A DNA stretch of 64,000 bases from a virus (IMGVR_UViG_3300009285_001197:1-64000), one strand, 5' to 3'. Counted from the first letter of the stretch, positions 8,684 to 17,612 are shown. Numbers and translations: made by a program. Notes: a model not told the origin generated them from the letters alone.

Positions 8684-9260
8684 TAGTCACAACCCCAGTT
8701 CTATTTCCAAAGCTATCTACAGTAACTACAGCGCGATCTGTCAGATCATTCATATCTCTGAATACTTCTGTGCCTGTACCCGCACCGGATACTTTACCTG
8801 CCAGCACTGATGACATCAGGCGCATGATCTGCTCGGCTGTGTAAACCCCTTCCACCTGTTTTACCCACACAGCCGCAGCAACTTCCGCAGCGGTCGGTGC
8901 TGGCACGCCTGATGTGCTGTATCCAATTGCAATGCCGGGTATCTGCCGGTTAATCCGGATCTTGTACGTGCCTACTGGGTCACCGAACGGGTCGCCGCCG
9001 CCTTCGCGCACAAAAATCCCGTTTGTCACGCTCAGCGTGTGGTCTGCGGATTGCGGGATAACGACCCATCCATTGCGGATAAACAGGTACAGCGGTATCT
9101 CCGCTATATCTCCGCCTACGGTGCCGAATGCTGGCAGGCAGGATGCGTTACCGGCCAGCACCCAATCCTTCCAGCGGCTGTGCAAGTCGATCAAATCCAG
9201 CGTCACCATTCCGGATGGCAGGATGATCAGCTTGTTTTGACCGTCAAATGTGTAGGCCAT
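8673..9260 (-). CDS. Late structural protein, tail-associated
   Basis: 195 residues. Residues 1-110 form a beta-rich domain beginning 'YTFDGQNKLIILP.G', which recurs in phage tail operons. A segment 'PTAAEVAAAVW' and a helical C-terminal part follow, ending in a small beta domain (VTVDSFGNRTGVV). The gene follows the 453-residue tail protein after two bases. I recognise the pattern from tail operons of other Proteobacteria phages but cannot assign a specific role. Confidence 0.65.
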   Translation of the reverse strand: MAYTFDGQNKLIILPSGMVTLDLIDLHSRWKDWVLAGNASCLPAFGTVGGDIAEIPLYLFIRNGWVVIPQSADHTLSVTNGIFVREGGGDPFGDPVGTYKIRINRQIPGIAIGYSTSGVPAPTAAEVAAAVWVKQVEGVYTAEQIMRLMSSVLAGKVSGAGTGTEVFRDMNDLTDRAVVTVDSFGNRTGVVTNVS

Positions 9261-9262
9261 GC

Positions 9263-10624
9263 TTAAACCGGGTTGCTATACCAACGCTCAAGCCCTGCAA
9301 CAAACACCAGTTTTACCCCGCTTGGCTCGATTGTTCCGGTCGCCACTGCAATCTTTGCGCCATCTTCGCCAAGCGCGATGGCGGTTACCGGGACATCAAC
9401 CGTATGGACGTAGCTGAAACTGGTGTTTGCAGTGGCCGCGCCTTTCATTTGCACACCGAGCGAGTCGAGCAGCGGGGTTGCGCCTGGCGTGCCGTAATCC
9501 GATGTTCGGAAAATCCAGAAATATGAACTGGCGTCGCCAATCAGGTAGCCGTCAAACTCGCACACCACCGACACCGACAGCGGATAGGCTCTGAGCAGGT
9601 TGAGGTCGTCGCGCTCGTTGACGTAGTTGTAGCTGGATGCAGCAACGCCGGATATATGCACGCCGCCCACACCTGTCTGGTAGATGGTCTTGAGTACCGC
9701 GCCGTCCATGAAGGTCAGGGCTGCGCTCACGTTACCGTTGCGCACGCTGGCCCCGGCATCAATATCCGTTGCCTGGCGCAGCCGCCACTGCACCCATGAG
9801 TAAACCTGTGCGTGCGTCTTGCCGTTTGCCGTAATGTTGACGTGGTAGTTGTAGGGGCCATTGGTGCCGAGCGAGTACGGCTGAGCGGTGGCATACCACT
9901 GGATCGCCATGCCGGTGTACGCCGAGACGGTTGCATCTGTTTCGGTCACGCCAGCATCGACTACCGAGGTGAGCGGGTAATTGTATTTTTTGTAGGTCAG
10001 TACCGGGTAGCCGATGTCCGCGTTGCTCGATTCGTCAAACGTGTAACCGCCCGGGCGCAGGAACAGTTTTGAGTATGCGCGGTAATCATAATCCGGCGTG
10101 CCGTCGCCGTTGGTGTCGGAATAAATCTGCACCAGCTCGTTGACGCCGAATGTAGTGCCGGTGTTGACGTGCGTGAAGGTTGCCGTGCTCGCGTCGGTCG
10201 CGCTGGACTGGGTGTAATAGATCGCCGTTGCGATGTCTGCCGCTGCCGGTAATTCTCCAAGCGAGACGAAGCAGGCGAACTCTGCGGTGATGACGCCTGC
10301 CGCGTTGACATAGGCCACGCCGCAGTCCCTGATTGATTTCAGGGTGTTGGTGTTTTTGAACGTCCAGCCCGCCAGCAGCTCCATCGATTCATCGTGAATC
10401 ATCTCCTTGACTGGCAGCGGGACAGATGTCAGCAGTGGGCTGGCCCTGATCACCGTCTTGATCCTGGAAAACAGGCACTGTCCGGTAACGCCATCGCTGA
10501 AGGTGAACGCCCCGCCCTCTACCAGCTCGATGGTCTGGGCTGTCGTGTCAAAGCGCAATATTTCTGTCGTGGGCGTGCCGTTGACGATGTAGGTGAGAAG
10601 GTCTAAGTCGATAATTTTTGCCAT
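9263..10624 (-). CDS. Tail protein, 453 aa, unidentified
   Basis: A beta-rich protein with an N-terminal 'IDLDLLTYIVNGTPTTEILRFDTTAQTI' region and a central helical stretch. An Asp-rich 'DTNGDGTPDYD' loop near residue 170 looks like a calcium-binding site. Aromatic-rich beta segments make up the C-terminus. The DNA of 9263-10624 is more GC-rich than the large Asp-box gene downstream. Operon position between fibre-like genes indicates a virion tail role; no enzyme motif is visible. Confidence 0.65.
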   Translation of the reverse strand: MAKIIDLDLLTYIVNGTPTTEILRFDTTAQTIELVEGGAFTFSDGVTGQCLFSRIKTVIRASPLLTSVPLPVKEMIHDESMELLAGWTFKNTNTLKSIRDCGVAYVNAAGVITAEFACFVSLGELPAAADIATAIYYTQSSATDASTATFTHVNTGTTFGVNELVQIYSDTNGDGTPDYDYRAYSKLFLRPGGYTFDESSNADIGYPVLTYKKYNYPLTSVVDAGVTETDATVSAYTGMAIQWYATAQPYSLGTNGPYNYHVNITANGKTHAQVYSWVQWRLRQATDIDAGASVRNGNVSAALTFMDGAVLKTIYQTGVGGVHISGVAASSYNYVNERDDLNLLRAYPLSVSVVCEFDGYLIGDASSYFWIFRTSDYGTPGATPLLDSLGVQMKGAATANTSFSYVHTVDVPVTAIALGEDGAKIAVATGTIEPSGVKLVFVAGLERWYSNPV

Positions 10625-10636
10625 TGCTTTTGTCCT

Positions 10637-11038
10637 TTATGCCGGGTTGTTGAACCACTTGTCCGGCTCTTGCTGGATAGGGATAGAACCTGTTCCCACG
10701 CTCGCCAGGTAATTGAATTCTTTCGTCCCATAGAGTTCGTTGACGATCACGATCCTGACGGTGTTATTCGCACTGCCTGGCGAATAGGCACCCCATATCA
10801 GCACCTGATCGGCCACACAACTTTCCACCCCGGCGGCCTCTGTACCATCCGGGAGGAATACACGGATTTCGCTTCCGGCGTTGACGCCTTCGAATGTGCG
10901 CGTTGCGTTTCCTATGCTGTCTGTTGGCAGGCGTCCCAATGACAACACGGCGCTTCCTACACTCATCGGACCGCGCGTTAGCGGCGGGGAAATAGTGGCC
11001 GCATGAAACGCGAAAAGTGGCGCAAGAATTGTGTTCAT
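10637..11038 (-). CDS. Small tail-associated protein
   Basis: 133 residues starting at the ATG at 11038, which shares one base with the TGA of the preceding 644-residue gene (TGATG coupling). Longer in-frame extension upstream lies inside that gene and is not needed. It is beta-rich with 'GSEIRVFLPDGTEAAGVESC' and 'LIWGAYSPGSANNTVRIVIVNELYGT' segments. Probably a fibre or baseplate accessory; function unknown. Confidence 0.65.
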   Translation of the reverse strand: MNTILAPLFAFHAATISPPLTRGPMSVGSAVLSLGRLPTDSIGNATRTFEGVNAGSEIRVFLPDGTEAAGVESCVADQVLIWGAYSPGSANNTVRIVIVNELYGTKEFNYLASVGTGSIPIQQEPDKWFNNPA

Positions 11039-12972
11039 CAAACGATGCTCACGTCCGGGTCGATGAAAATAACCTGCTGCACATTGGCTACGCTGGAGCC
11101 TATGTATACATTTGCAACCACCTCGCAACCAGAGGCCATGTCCTTACCGGCTGGCGTCGAGAATGTAAATTTATAGCGGTCGAAATTGATTGTGCCGCCA
11201 TCGACGAATGTCACTTTTGTCCCGTTCCACGTTGACCATCCGGTATTGGTGGAGGCGGTCAGCGCTGAGGCTGTAACAGGGGCATGCGTTGTCAAATAGA
11301 CTGGATTTCCAGAGGTATCGATATAGGACAGGGTTGCCCACAGATTCCCAGCGTTAAACGCTGTAACCGCGTCATTCAGGACATACTCCAGTGTTATTGC
11401 CCGCGCGCCGTTTGCGAGCGAGTTTATTTTAGACAGCCTCGGCGATTTGTGCGGTCTGCCGTCGGTGCATTGCCCAGGCACAATACTGGACAACATGCGC
11501 ATAGACCATTTTTCGATCCCATCCAGCAGTGTCGCGGCAAGGACCGGGAATCCCAGGCCAGGCGTCCAGTCGGTTCTGCCACGGATGGATTCAATTGAAA
11601 ACATCCTGCTGGCCAACTGCGAGAACACGGCGGCAGAGCGAAGCAATGTGGAGAAGGACGTATTCGTGTAGGTACAGGCGAATGGTCCTAGATTGGTGAT
11701 ATTTCCAAGATCGGCATCAGTTACCAGAATGTTTGACGCGCCAATACCTGTTGTAGCCACAAACAATTTAGACCCGGCAAGAAATCCGGTCGCTTTAATG
11801 CCGCTTATTTCGATCTCTCCAGCTGACCCGCTGTATGCGCTTATTAAGCCTGAGTGTGGAGACACTGCTCCTGAATTGTCGATCTCTATATTTCTGAATG
11901 TTCGGGATGAATATGAGTCTGCATTCAGGAGTGGATACGCATAACTGCTTGTTACTATCCCAATATCAGCCACGGTCTGACCCGTACCTGTTGATGCGTT
12001 TGCGGTTATTGATATGGTGGAATAGAACCCAGTATTCAGGACGTGCGATGCAAGCAACGTGCCGCTCAAACAGCTATTGTGACCTAGAGAGATCGAAAAA
12101 TACGATGCAGAAGTTACGGATGCAGTCGTGCATTTAAATTGTAGGCTGTAGGTTCCGCTGCTGTATTTTTTACCTACCACTCTTGTCGCAAGATGTGAGG
12201 ATAAATTTATGATGAATGATTGTGACGCCGTAGCTGGCCAATTTATCAGTAATACCGGATCAACCCCGTCTGCCCATATAGTCGAATCGTCAATAATGAA
12301 ATATGTTGGCAACGCTACAGAACTGATGCTGGTTGGTGGATTTAGCGTATATGCAGCTGCTGTTGCGGTAATTGTTTTGTTCGCGCGGATGTATACCCGT
12401 GAGCCTGGAGAGATAAGCCCGGCGAACGGCTGCGCCGCGCACCACGCGCCATAACCGCCAATGGCGATGGCTGAAGGCCACATCGTCCCGACGTTGAACA
12501 GATACCCCCACGCGCCACCTGTTCCGCCAACAAAATTTATCGTTCCGGCACTGCTTACGTTGTTTAACGTGTGCGTGAATGCAACCAGCCCTGCATGCGC
12601 AGCAGCGGCCTGGCGCGTCATAACCTGGCAGGTTCCGGCAGGCGCACCGTTAGCAGGGCCGCGCGCGTACAGGTGATTGCGCACCTGTGATTTTGTCCCG
12701 AAACTGGATGGGCTGACGGCAACAGTAGCGAGTGCGTTGATAGATGTTGCAAGGTTATTCGCACAGGTGTTCGCGTCTGTCGCCCATGTTGGACTGACCA
12801 CCACGCCCATGACGTAAATTGTCCCGCTGGACGGCACGCCGGTAAATACCACCTCAGCGGTAGACGGTGTTGCAAGACCCGTCGCAGTTCCGTCTCCATC
12901 CTGAGCAGCGCCCCATGTGGGCACCGCCGCATAGTCCGGGTATAGCCCATGATCTAGGTAGTAATCAGCCAC
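11038..12972 (-). CDS. Large tail spike/fibre-like protein (beta-helix type)
   Basis: 644 residues rich in Ser, Thr, Ala and Asn with few charged residues. The N-terminus 'ADYYLDHGLYPDYAAVPTWG.AQDGDG' recurs in phage tail proteins. The middle (about 200-450) has repeating short strands of the right spacing for a right-handed parallel beta-helix ('IEIDNSGAVSPHSGLI', 'ISGIKATGF', 'ILVTDADLGNITNL'). The C-terminus is a compact beta domain. It likely contributes to host recognition. The beta-helix call comes from pattern reading only. Confidence 0.65.
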   Translation of the reverse strand: MADYYLDHGLYPDYAAVPTWGAAQDGDGTATGLATPSTAEVVFTGVPSSGTIYVMGVVVSPTWATDANTCANNLATSINALATVAVSPSSFGTKSQVRNHLYARGPANGAPAGTCQVMTRQAAAAHAGLVAFTHTLNNVSSAGTINFVGGTGGAWGYLFNVGTMWPSAIAIGGYGAWCAAQPFAGLISPGSRVYIRANKTITATAAAYTLNPPTSISSVALPTYFIIDDSTIWADGVDPVLLINWPATASQSFIINLSSHLATRVVGKKYSSGTYSLQFKCTTASVTSASYFSISLGHNSCLSGTLLASHVLNTGFYSTISITANASTGTGQTVADIGIVTSSYAYPLLNADSYSSRTFRNIEIDNSGAVSPHSGLISAYSGSAGEIEISGIKATGFLAGSKLFVATTGIGASNILVTDADLGNITNLGPFACTYTNTSFSTLLRSAAVFSQLASRMFSIESIRGRTDWTPGLGFPVLAATLLDGIEKWSMRMLSSIVPGQCTDGRPHKSPRLSKINSLANGARAITLEYVLNDAVTAFNAGNLWATLSYIDTSGNPVYLTTHAPVTASALTASTNTGWSTWNGTKVTFVDGGTINFDRYKFTFSTPAGKDMASGCEVVANVYIGSSVANVQQVIFIDPDVSIV

Positions 12973-13381
12973 GTTTCACCGCCTCTGTTTCTTCTGCTGT
13001 CATGATGCCGAGCGCCATATAGGTATCCAGCATGGCAATGGTGTCAGGATCGTCCAGATTGACCTCTGACGCCGCCTTGTAATCCTCCAGCCCTGAGCGG
13101 ATGGCTCGCTTCTGATCATCTGTCAGATACGGGTGCGTCTCGAACGTGGCGTTGAACTCGTCCACGAATGGGCGCTTCACGGATGGGAAAAGGCGGCGAA
13201 ACTCCAGCTTTTGCAGGTTGCGTCTGCCACCGTAAACGACCGTAGCGGCAACCTCCTGCTGGACTTCCTCAATGTGATCGTGCGTAGCGAACTCCATCCC
13301 TGACCACTCTATCGGGCCGGGCGCGCTGTACTGGTATACCTCTGCTCCAGTCGCCTTGTCGGACACCTTGTAAACAGCCAT
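12965..13381 (-). CDS. Tail operon protein, 138 aa
   Basis: 138 residues, mixed alpha/beta, beginning 'AVYKVSDKATGAEVYQYSAPGPIEW' and continuing with a helical charged half (KLEFRRLFPSVKRPFVDEF). The final part (DPDTIAMLDTYMALGIMTAEET) is acidic. It overlaps both neighbours by a few bases. Similar small proteins accompany tail and fibre genes in related podoviruses, but I cannot name the family. Confidence 0.6.
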   Translation of the reverse strand: MAVYKVSDKATGAEVYQYSAPGPIEWSGMEFATHDHIEEVQQEVAATVVYGGRRNLQKLEFRRLFPSVKRPFVDEFNATFETHPYLTDDQKRAIRSGLEDYKAASEVNLDDPDTIAMLDTYMALGIMTAEETEAVKRG

Positions 13382-13596
13382 TATTTTCCACCCCCGAAAT
13401 TCTGCCGCCCGCGCACTTCAGCCCAGTACGATTCCTCGCAGTGCTTTGGGTCGCTGAACAGCCAGTTAATCGCGCGCTGCGACTCCCATCCTTCGCGGTA
13501 GGCCCGTGACGAAATGGTCTCATCCGCATACGCGCCGGGTATAAACGCGCCGACGAACTGGTCGAACGCGATCAGGATTGTCTTGACGTAGCTCAC
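13381..13596 (-). CDS. Conserved small phage protein, 71 aa
   Basis: 71 residues starting at GTG, overlapping the end of the 33-residue membrane protein. The sequence 'IAFDQFVGAFIPGAYADETISSRAYREGW', followed by a 'FSDPKHCEESYWAE' segment, matches a small family seen next to tail or lysis genes in many Proteobacteria phages. It has an N-terminal hydrophobic helix and a conserved His-Cys. Function unknown. Confidence 0.65.
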   Translation of the reverse strand: MSYVKTILIAFDQFVGAFIPGAYADETISSRAYREGWESQRAINWLFSDPKHCEESYWAEVRGRQNFGGGK

Positions 13597-13694
13597 GTCA
13601 CCGCCCTGTAAGCCAGCACGCAGACAGCAATAATCGCTACCCAGTAGAGCGTCCAGAATGCGGCCAGGTGGATTTGATCGCGGGTCATAGTCAT
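13593..13694 (-). CDS. Tiny membrane protein, 33 aa
   Basis: A 33-residue gene with a single hydrophobic helix (AAFWTLYWVAIIAVCVLAY) after a short polar N-terminus. Its ATG at 13694 overlaps the TGA of the preceding coiled-coil membrane gene; a second in-frame ATG is at 13688. Its stop overlaps the GTG of the 71-aa gene. Translational coupling on both sides argues that it is real. It may act with the neighbouring membrane protein, for example as a holin-like pair; that is a guess. Confidence 0.55.
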   Translation of the reverse strand: MTMTRDQIHLAAFWTLYWVAIIAVCVLAYRAVT

Positions 13695-14044
13695 ACGCCT
13701 ATGCTGATGCGCAATCCGAGCATGAAGATGATTGCCGTGGCCACAGCCGCGCTGCCGACCAGCAAAGCGCCGAGATTTTTCATGACGAAGCTGAATCCCT
13801 TGACATTCTGGTACAGGGTGATGACCTCGGCCAGCTGGGTGGTGTTGCCTGCGATGACATCGAGGGCGCGCGAGATGTCTGTCACCGCGACGGTCAAGGT
13901 CTTGATGTCGCCATCAATGCGCATCAGGTCGCCGCGCATGGCGTTGAACTGCTTGGCCAGGCCGTCGATCTGCTGGTCCTTCTCGCGCGAGCAGGATTCA
14001 AGGTCGCGTCTGAGCTGTAAAGCTTCTGGGCAGGCTTGGATCAT
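13691..14044 (-). CDS. Coiled-coil plus transmembrane small protein
   Basis: 117 residues: about 80 residues of charged coiled coil (REKDQQIDGLAKQFNAMRGDL, then KTLTVAVTDISRALDVI), followed by a C-terminal membrane segment (LGALLVGSAAVATAIIFML). This layout recalls XhlA-like or antiholin-type membrane proteins found near phage lysis genes, and the next gene is a tiny membrane protein. Membrane location is well supported; a lysis role is inference. Confidence 0.6.
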   Translation of the reverse strand: MIQACPEALQLRRDLESCSREKDQQIDGLAKQFNAMRGDLMRIDGDIKTLTVAVTDISRALDVIAGNTTQLAEVITLYQNVKGFSFVMKNLGALLVGSAAVATAIIFMLGLRISIGV

Positions 14045-14637
14045 CGTGTAACTTCCTTGTCCAGGGTTAATTTTCCGTTCATGATCTCAGTCACAATGCC
14101 TCCACTCGACACCATCTCAAGCGAGTACACGGCAGATTTGAAGGTAAGCTGCGTGGTCTGGGCAGCGGTGAGGGTAACGGTGATGGTCTTGGCTACGTTG
14201 TCTACTGTGATGCCTGCTGCGGGGCTTGATGTCAGTTCCAGTATGTTCGTCGCGTCGGCCAGCTTGGCCTTGATCTGCATACGCGCCGTGTAGCCAGTGA
14301 GGTCGATTGGCTGGTTGTAAGCAACGACGCCACCTGAAGTGTAGGTGCCGTATTCGAGCGCATTCACGTCGTTCAGCTCGATGGTGTTAGCATCAACAAC
14401 GGTGGCTTTGTGGTAGTCAGTTTGTTTTGGAGGGGTGTTCTGTGCGTTGATCTGCTTCATGCCCTGCGCAGACTGGATATTTACTCTCCAGCCGTCAGGG
14501 ACGCCGTGGGATGTGGACGTGATGCGAACCGGGGCAGACTTCGTGATAGCAGTGATCGGCTTGTAAACAACTGTAGGCGACTCCCACCTGAGTACGCGAG
14601 AGAAGGTGCTGCCCTGCTTGATAGTGAAATCAGTCAC
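14041..14637 (-). CDS. Tail/connector protein with FCCH-like beta domain
   Basis: 198 residues beginning 'TDFTIKQGSTFSRVLRWE', a start typical of proteins in phage head-tail regions, with a 'PVRITSTSHGVPDGWRVNI' segment like the FCCH-type beta domain seen in such proteins. The C-terminal half is an immunoglobulin-like beta domain (ITVDNVAKTITVTLTAAQTTQL). It directly follows the adaptor-like gene with no gap. A structural role is likely; the exact position in the particle is unknown. Confidence 0.65.
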   Translation of the reverse strand: MTDFTIKQGSTFSRVLRWESPTVVYKPITAITKSAPVRITSTSHGVPDGWRVNIQSAQGMKQINAQNTPPKQTDYHKATVVDANTIELNDVNALEYGTYTSGGVVAYNQPIDLTGYTARMQIKAKLADATNILELTSSPAAGITVDNVAKTITVTLTAAQTTQLTFKSAVYSLEMVSSGGIVTEIMNGKLTLDKEVTR

Positions 14638-15318
14638 TTACAGCCCCCCATAGGCGACCGCACGGGTCTTGTGTTTCTTGCGTTCCATTTCGGCCCTAGC
14701 CTCACCACAGTAATTGCGAAATGCCTCTTCGTTTTCCTGTGCCACTTTGCGGTTGAATGCCTCAGCATCCTGCTTGTTGTAAGCAAGGTGCTTCATCCAC
14801 TTTAAAAGGTGCCAGTGGTGTTCCTCATTGACATCTGCTAACTCCTGACCTGCGTCAGTGATCTTCGAGAGAGGAAGGCGGTAAATAACAAGGTTGGCTA
14901 TGTCGTCAGCTTCTGGCACCTGTATCCACTGACAGATATGCTGCTGGGTGCCTATCAGCATGTATCTGACCGGCCCTGGAGTAGTGTCGAGCCACATAGG
15001 CCTGATAAAACCGTAGTCATTTTCACGCAGCATGGGGAGATCGGTAGAATTTATGACATTGATCTCCCGCCCGTCCGATGCACGGTAAGCCTGCATGATG
15101 CGAAGAATTGAGCGATCCAGCGGGGATGTCTTCTCCCCCGCCGTGATCGGGACTACGGTTGCATCTGATGTGAAGTCGGGTATGCCGCCCGTGAGCCGCA
15201 CGAACATGAAGTACGCATCATTCATGTACCGCCAGACTTCGTCGTCAGACCACAGATATGGTCGGGCGAAGTCAACGAGGTCTGATCTGAAGCTGTCGTA
15301 CAGCTCTGAAGAGTTCAT
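14638..15318 (-). CDS. Head-tail adaptor-like protein
   Basis: 226 residues, mainly helical, beginning 'NSSELYDSFRSDLVDFARPYLWSDDE', and continuing with 'YMNDAYFMFVRLTGGIPDFTSD' and a C-terminal charged helix. This matches the podoviral adaptor/connector type (DUF6682-like) that binds below the portal. Gene order capsid - small protein - small protein - this gene agrees with that role. Family assignment is from memory of the N-terminal pattern and is moderate. Confidence 0.65.
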   Translation of the reverse strand: MNSSELYDSFRSDLVDFARPYLWSDDEVWRYMNDAYFMFVRLTGGIPDFTSDATVVPITAGEKTSPLDRSILRIMQAYRASDGREINVINSTDLPMLRENDYGFIRPMWLDTTPGPVRYMLIGTQQHICQWIQVPEADDIANLVIYRLPLSKITDAGQELADVNEEHHWHLLKWMKHLAYNKQDAEAFNRKVAQENEEAFRNYCGEARAEMERKKHKTRAVAYGGL

Positions 15319-15696
15319 TTAAGAATTCTTCTCGGCTACATAGGTCACCCACAAAGGCTCAAATTCCTTCTTGTCAGTATCAAACTCAACGATCTTGACC
15401 AGAGCTGCCTTGCTAGGGATGCCATTACCTGTGAAATCTTTTGGCTCGTTACGCTCTTCCAGCATCTGGAAGGCTGCTACCAGAGCTTCTCTACGCTCAT
15501 CAGCTGTCAGCGGGACAAAGGGGGTTGCTTCGGGGTCAAGAATATCCAGCTTTTCGTCGATGCACTCTGCACCAATCAACTGAGCCTCCTTGGCGCAAAC
15601 AGGTGGCACGTGGACTGGCTCACCCTTCACGAAGCTGATGATGTGACCATTAAGCGAGCGCAGGACATAGTTCCTGTTCAGCACGAATTGTGGCAT
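15319..15696 (-). CDS. Small head-tail region protein
   Basis: 125 residues starting at the ATG at 15696, which has AAGGAGA eight bases upstream; an upstream in-frame extension lacks support. It begins 'PQFVLNRNYVLRSLNGHIISFVKGEPVHVPP', a compact domain that recurs in phage head-completion regions, and ends with a helical 'ADERREALVAAFQML' segment. Probably a head-tail joining or completion protein; function unproven. Confidence 0.65.
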   Translation of the reverse strand: MPQFVLNRNYVLRSLNGHIISFVKGEPVHVPPVCAKEAQLIGAECIDEKLDILDPEATPFVPLTADERREALVAAFQMLEERNEPKDFTGNGIPSKAALVKIVEFDTDKKEFEPLWVTYVAEKNS

Positions 15697-15764
15697 TTCT
15701 GACTCTCCTTGGTTAAAAAAGGTGATGTTCACCTGTCAGAGGTGGACACCACCAAGCCTCACAA

Positions 15765-16199
15765 TTAAGCCACGTCCTGACCACGACCTTCGATGGTGTA
15801 CTGAATACGCACACGGACCTTGCCTGCTGTTGCATCCGCAACAGTCAGCGCCAGTGTGCCAATCACATCCAGACCGCCTGTCGTGGCGGCAGGAATGGTC
15901 AGGGCAGTGCGGGCATTGGCCATGATGTTTACTGCTGAGGCGTACTTTGTGGCAGAACCAGAGTCACCCACGGACAGAGTGGCTACCGTGGTGCCTGTGT
16001 AAGCAGTTTCAACAATGAGGTCTCCGCCCAGTACAACCGAACCAACTGGCAGGCTGAACATGTCGAAAACAGGGTTGCCACCAAAGGTTTTGAAGTTCTT
16101 GGTGACACCATTGACGTCGACAACCGTGTCACCGAAGCTAAACACATATTCCTGCACCAGTGGGTACTGTGCAGCGCGGGATTTTTTGAGAAGTGCCAT
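15765..16199 (-). CDS. Virion protein next to capsid (decoration-like)
   Basis: 144 residues, beta-rich, with AGGAGA upstream of the ATG. It begins 'LLKKSRAAQYPLVQEYVFSFGDTVVDVNGV' and carries repeated strand-rich segments (VVLGGDLIVET, ATLSVGDSGSATKY, LALTVADATAGKVRVRIQY). Genes in this position, immediately after the capsid gene, often encode head decoration or head-fibre proteins. I see no diagnostic motif, so decoration is inferred from position and fold type. Confidence 0.6.
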   Translation of the reverse strand: MALLKKSRAAQYPLVQEYVFSFGDTVVDVNGVTKNFKTFGGNPVFDMFSLPVGSVVLGGDLIVETAYTGTTVATLSVGDSGSATKYASAVNIMANARTALTIPAATTGGLDVIGTLALTVADATAGKVRVRIQYTIEGRGQDVA

Positions 16200-16249
16200 G
16201 GTATGAATCTCCTAAGTGGTGGTCCCAGCCCTCGCGGGCTGGGGTACTA

Positions 16250-17377
16250 TTACTGAGCGGTGTAGAGGGAGATGACGCCGAAGTCTTCGGTCGTGCCACC
16301 GCTATACTGGGTGTAGAACTGAGGCTTCTTAAAGCCGAGAATCTTGCCGGTGCTGATGCCCTGCTGGTTCTCGTAGTCGAAGCCTTTCTCCACCCACTCA
16401 GGGTTGCCAATGTCGGCCATGCCCATCGCCTGTGCGCCGCAGAACAGAATCTGGCAACCGTCAACCGTACCTGATGCACCGTACTTGCTACCAGAAGCAG
16501 CCAGGCGGGTGTTGGGCACATGGCGGAACTCATGCAGGTACAGGCCATCAACTTTCACAGTGGAGCCGGTGAACATTTCGTTGTCACCGCCACGGGTCTG
16601 GGCGTACCGCAGATTGGCCATGTAGGTGGGGTCCAACTTCAGACGGGCCATGGCTTGCGGTGACAGGAAGACGTGGTAGGTTTCCTCGCCGCCCTTGCTC
16701 TTCATGCCACGGATATAGTTGTCCTTGGCGTAAGCCTTGGCCTGAACCAGCATCTCCCAGCAAGGGAAGTCAGCAGTACCGACGGCACCGCCCACAATAG
16801 CGCTAGTACCAGTGCCCCAAACGATGGATTTAGTACCTTCGTCCCACTGGCCAAAACGCTTGGCAGAGGGGGCCGTCACGTCGGCTGCGAACTCCAGGTT
16901 GGTCAGGTCGGAACCTACGCGCGTGCCACCAGAGTTCTTGTTGGCGTAGCTGATACCTGCCAGGGTCAGGAAGGCCAGCTGGTCGATACGGTCAGACAGC
17001 CAGTAGGCCAGCTTGTCGCGGGACTCTTCGCGGAAGGAAACGATGGACTTCTGGTCTGCCATGCGACCTTCGTGGCGGTTGGCATGACGCAACTGATCGA
17101 TGCGAATCACCTGGTCATAAGACTTCATCGCCTCTTCGTTACCTTCCAGGGTGCGATCCCCGGCGATACCGTCACCTTCGAGATCAGCCAGCAAGGTGAT
17201 AACAGCTCGTGCGCCTTTCTCAGACTTCTTCAGCTCAGTGATGTGCTGAACCATTGAGTTGGCGTCTTTACCAAGGAAGGAATTGATGAAGGACATGTTG
17301 CGGGCTTGCGACCACAACTCTTTCGACCACGTGGTTTTTTGTTCAGTGGTCAGTTGGGCGAAATTGGTATAGCTCAT
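16250..17377 (-). CDS. Major capsid protein, N4 gp56 family
   Basis: 375 residues with the features of the N4-gp56 (DUF4043-like) major capsid family: 'QARNMSFINSFLG', 'MVQHITEL.KSEKGARAVITLLADLEGDGIAGDRTLEGNEE', 'VIRIDQLRHA', and 'RDKLAYWLSDRIDQLAFL.LAGISY'. HK97-fold subunits of this family form the icosahedral shell. It follows the scaffold gene after a 238-base leader that holds a promoter-like element and hairpins, as expected for a highly expressed product. The SD is GGAG about ten bases before the ATG. Confidence 0.9.
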   Translation of the reverse strand: MSYTNFAQLTTEQKTTWSKELWSQARNMSFINSFLGKDANSMVQHITELKKSEKGARAVITLLADLEGDGIAGDRTLEGNEEAMKSYDQVIRIDQLRHANRHEGRMADQKSIVSFREESRDKLAYWLSDRIDQLAFLTLAGISYANKNSGGTRVGSDLTNLEFAADVTAPSAKRFGQWDEGTKSIVWGTGTSAIVGGAVGTADFPCWEMLVQAKAYAKDNYIRGMKSKGGEETYHVFLSPQAMARLKLDPTYMANLRYAQTRGGDNEMFTGSTVKVDGLYLHEFRHVPNTRLAASGSKYGASGTVDGCQILFCGAQAMGMADIGNPEWVEKGFDYENQQGISTGKILGFKKPQFYTQYSGGTTEDFGVISLYTAQ

Positions 17378-17397
17378 AGTTCGTACTCCAGTAGATA

Positions 17398-17519
17398 GTC
17401 GTTAAAGTTCGCTGTTGCTCTGATACGCTCTCGCGGTATCTACGTCTGCCTGTGTCGCTGGCAAAGTGCGAATTAACGACCTTTAACGGAGTCGAACCGG
17501 CTGGAATGTCGCATCCAGC
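17398..17519 (-). other. Structured leader of the capsid gene
   Basis: In the minus-strand transcript upstream of the capsid gene, several inverted repeats could fold. GTCGTTAA (17398-17405) pairs with TTAACGAC (17473-17480), and GCTGGA with TCCAGC (17500-17505 and 17514-17519) makes a six-base-pair hairpin. The first arm lies just upstream of the capsid Shine-Dalgarno (17386-17390), so folding could affect translation or mRNA stability. This is sequence inspection only. Confidence 0.4.
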
Positions 17520-17533
17520 TGAGCGAGGTGCTG

Positions 17534-17578
17534 CTAAAAGACCGCCCAGGGTGCGCTTTGTGTAGAGGCGTGGGCGGT
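17534..17578 (-). terminator. Terminator/attenuator-like hairpin before capsid gene
   Basis: On the minus strand ACCGCCCA and TGGGCGGT form a perfect eight-base-pair GC-rich stem (17571-17578 with 17541-17548) around a 22-base loop and are followed by CTTTTAG. This resembles an intrinsic terminator with a short U run. It lies between the promoter-like element at 17595-17612 and the capsid gene, so it would act as a partial terminator or attenuator or protect the capsid mRNA end. The short T tract keeps confidence moderate. Confidence 0.45.
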
Positions 17579-17594
17579 GTATTGCGTGTGACTC

Positions 17595-17612
17595 TAACAG
17601 ATTACATCAGAG
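17595..17612 (-). promoter_or_regulatory. Extended -10 promoter-like element (site a)
   Basis: On the minus strand CTCTGATGTAATCTGTTA combines an extended -10 (TG-A-TGTAAT) with flanks shared by sites at 39919 and 40620. It starts just after the scaffold stop and could drive extra transcription of the capsid gene about 220 bases downstream. No clear -35 is visible, which is usual for extended -10 promoters. Confidence 0.45.

Noticed and set aside
17487-17526. tRNA-like segment (TTCGACT loop and a TCGC...GCGA stem) in the capsid leader
   Set aside because: There is no room for an anticodon arm, no seven-base acceptor stem and no CCA end; the T-arm stem is only three base pairs.
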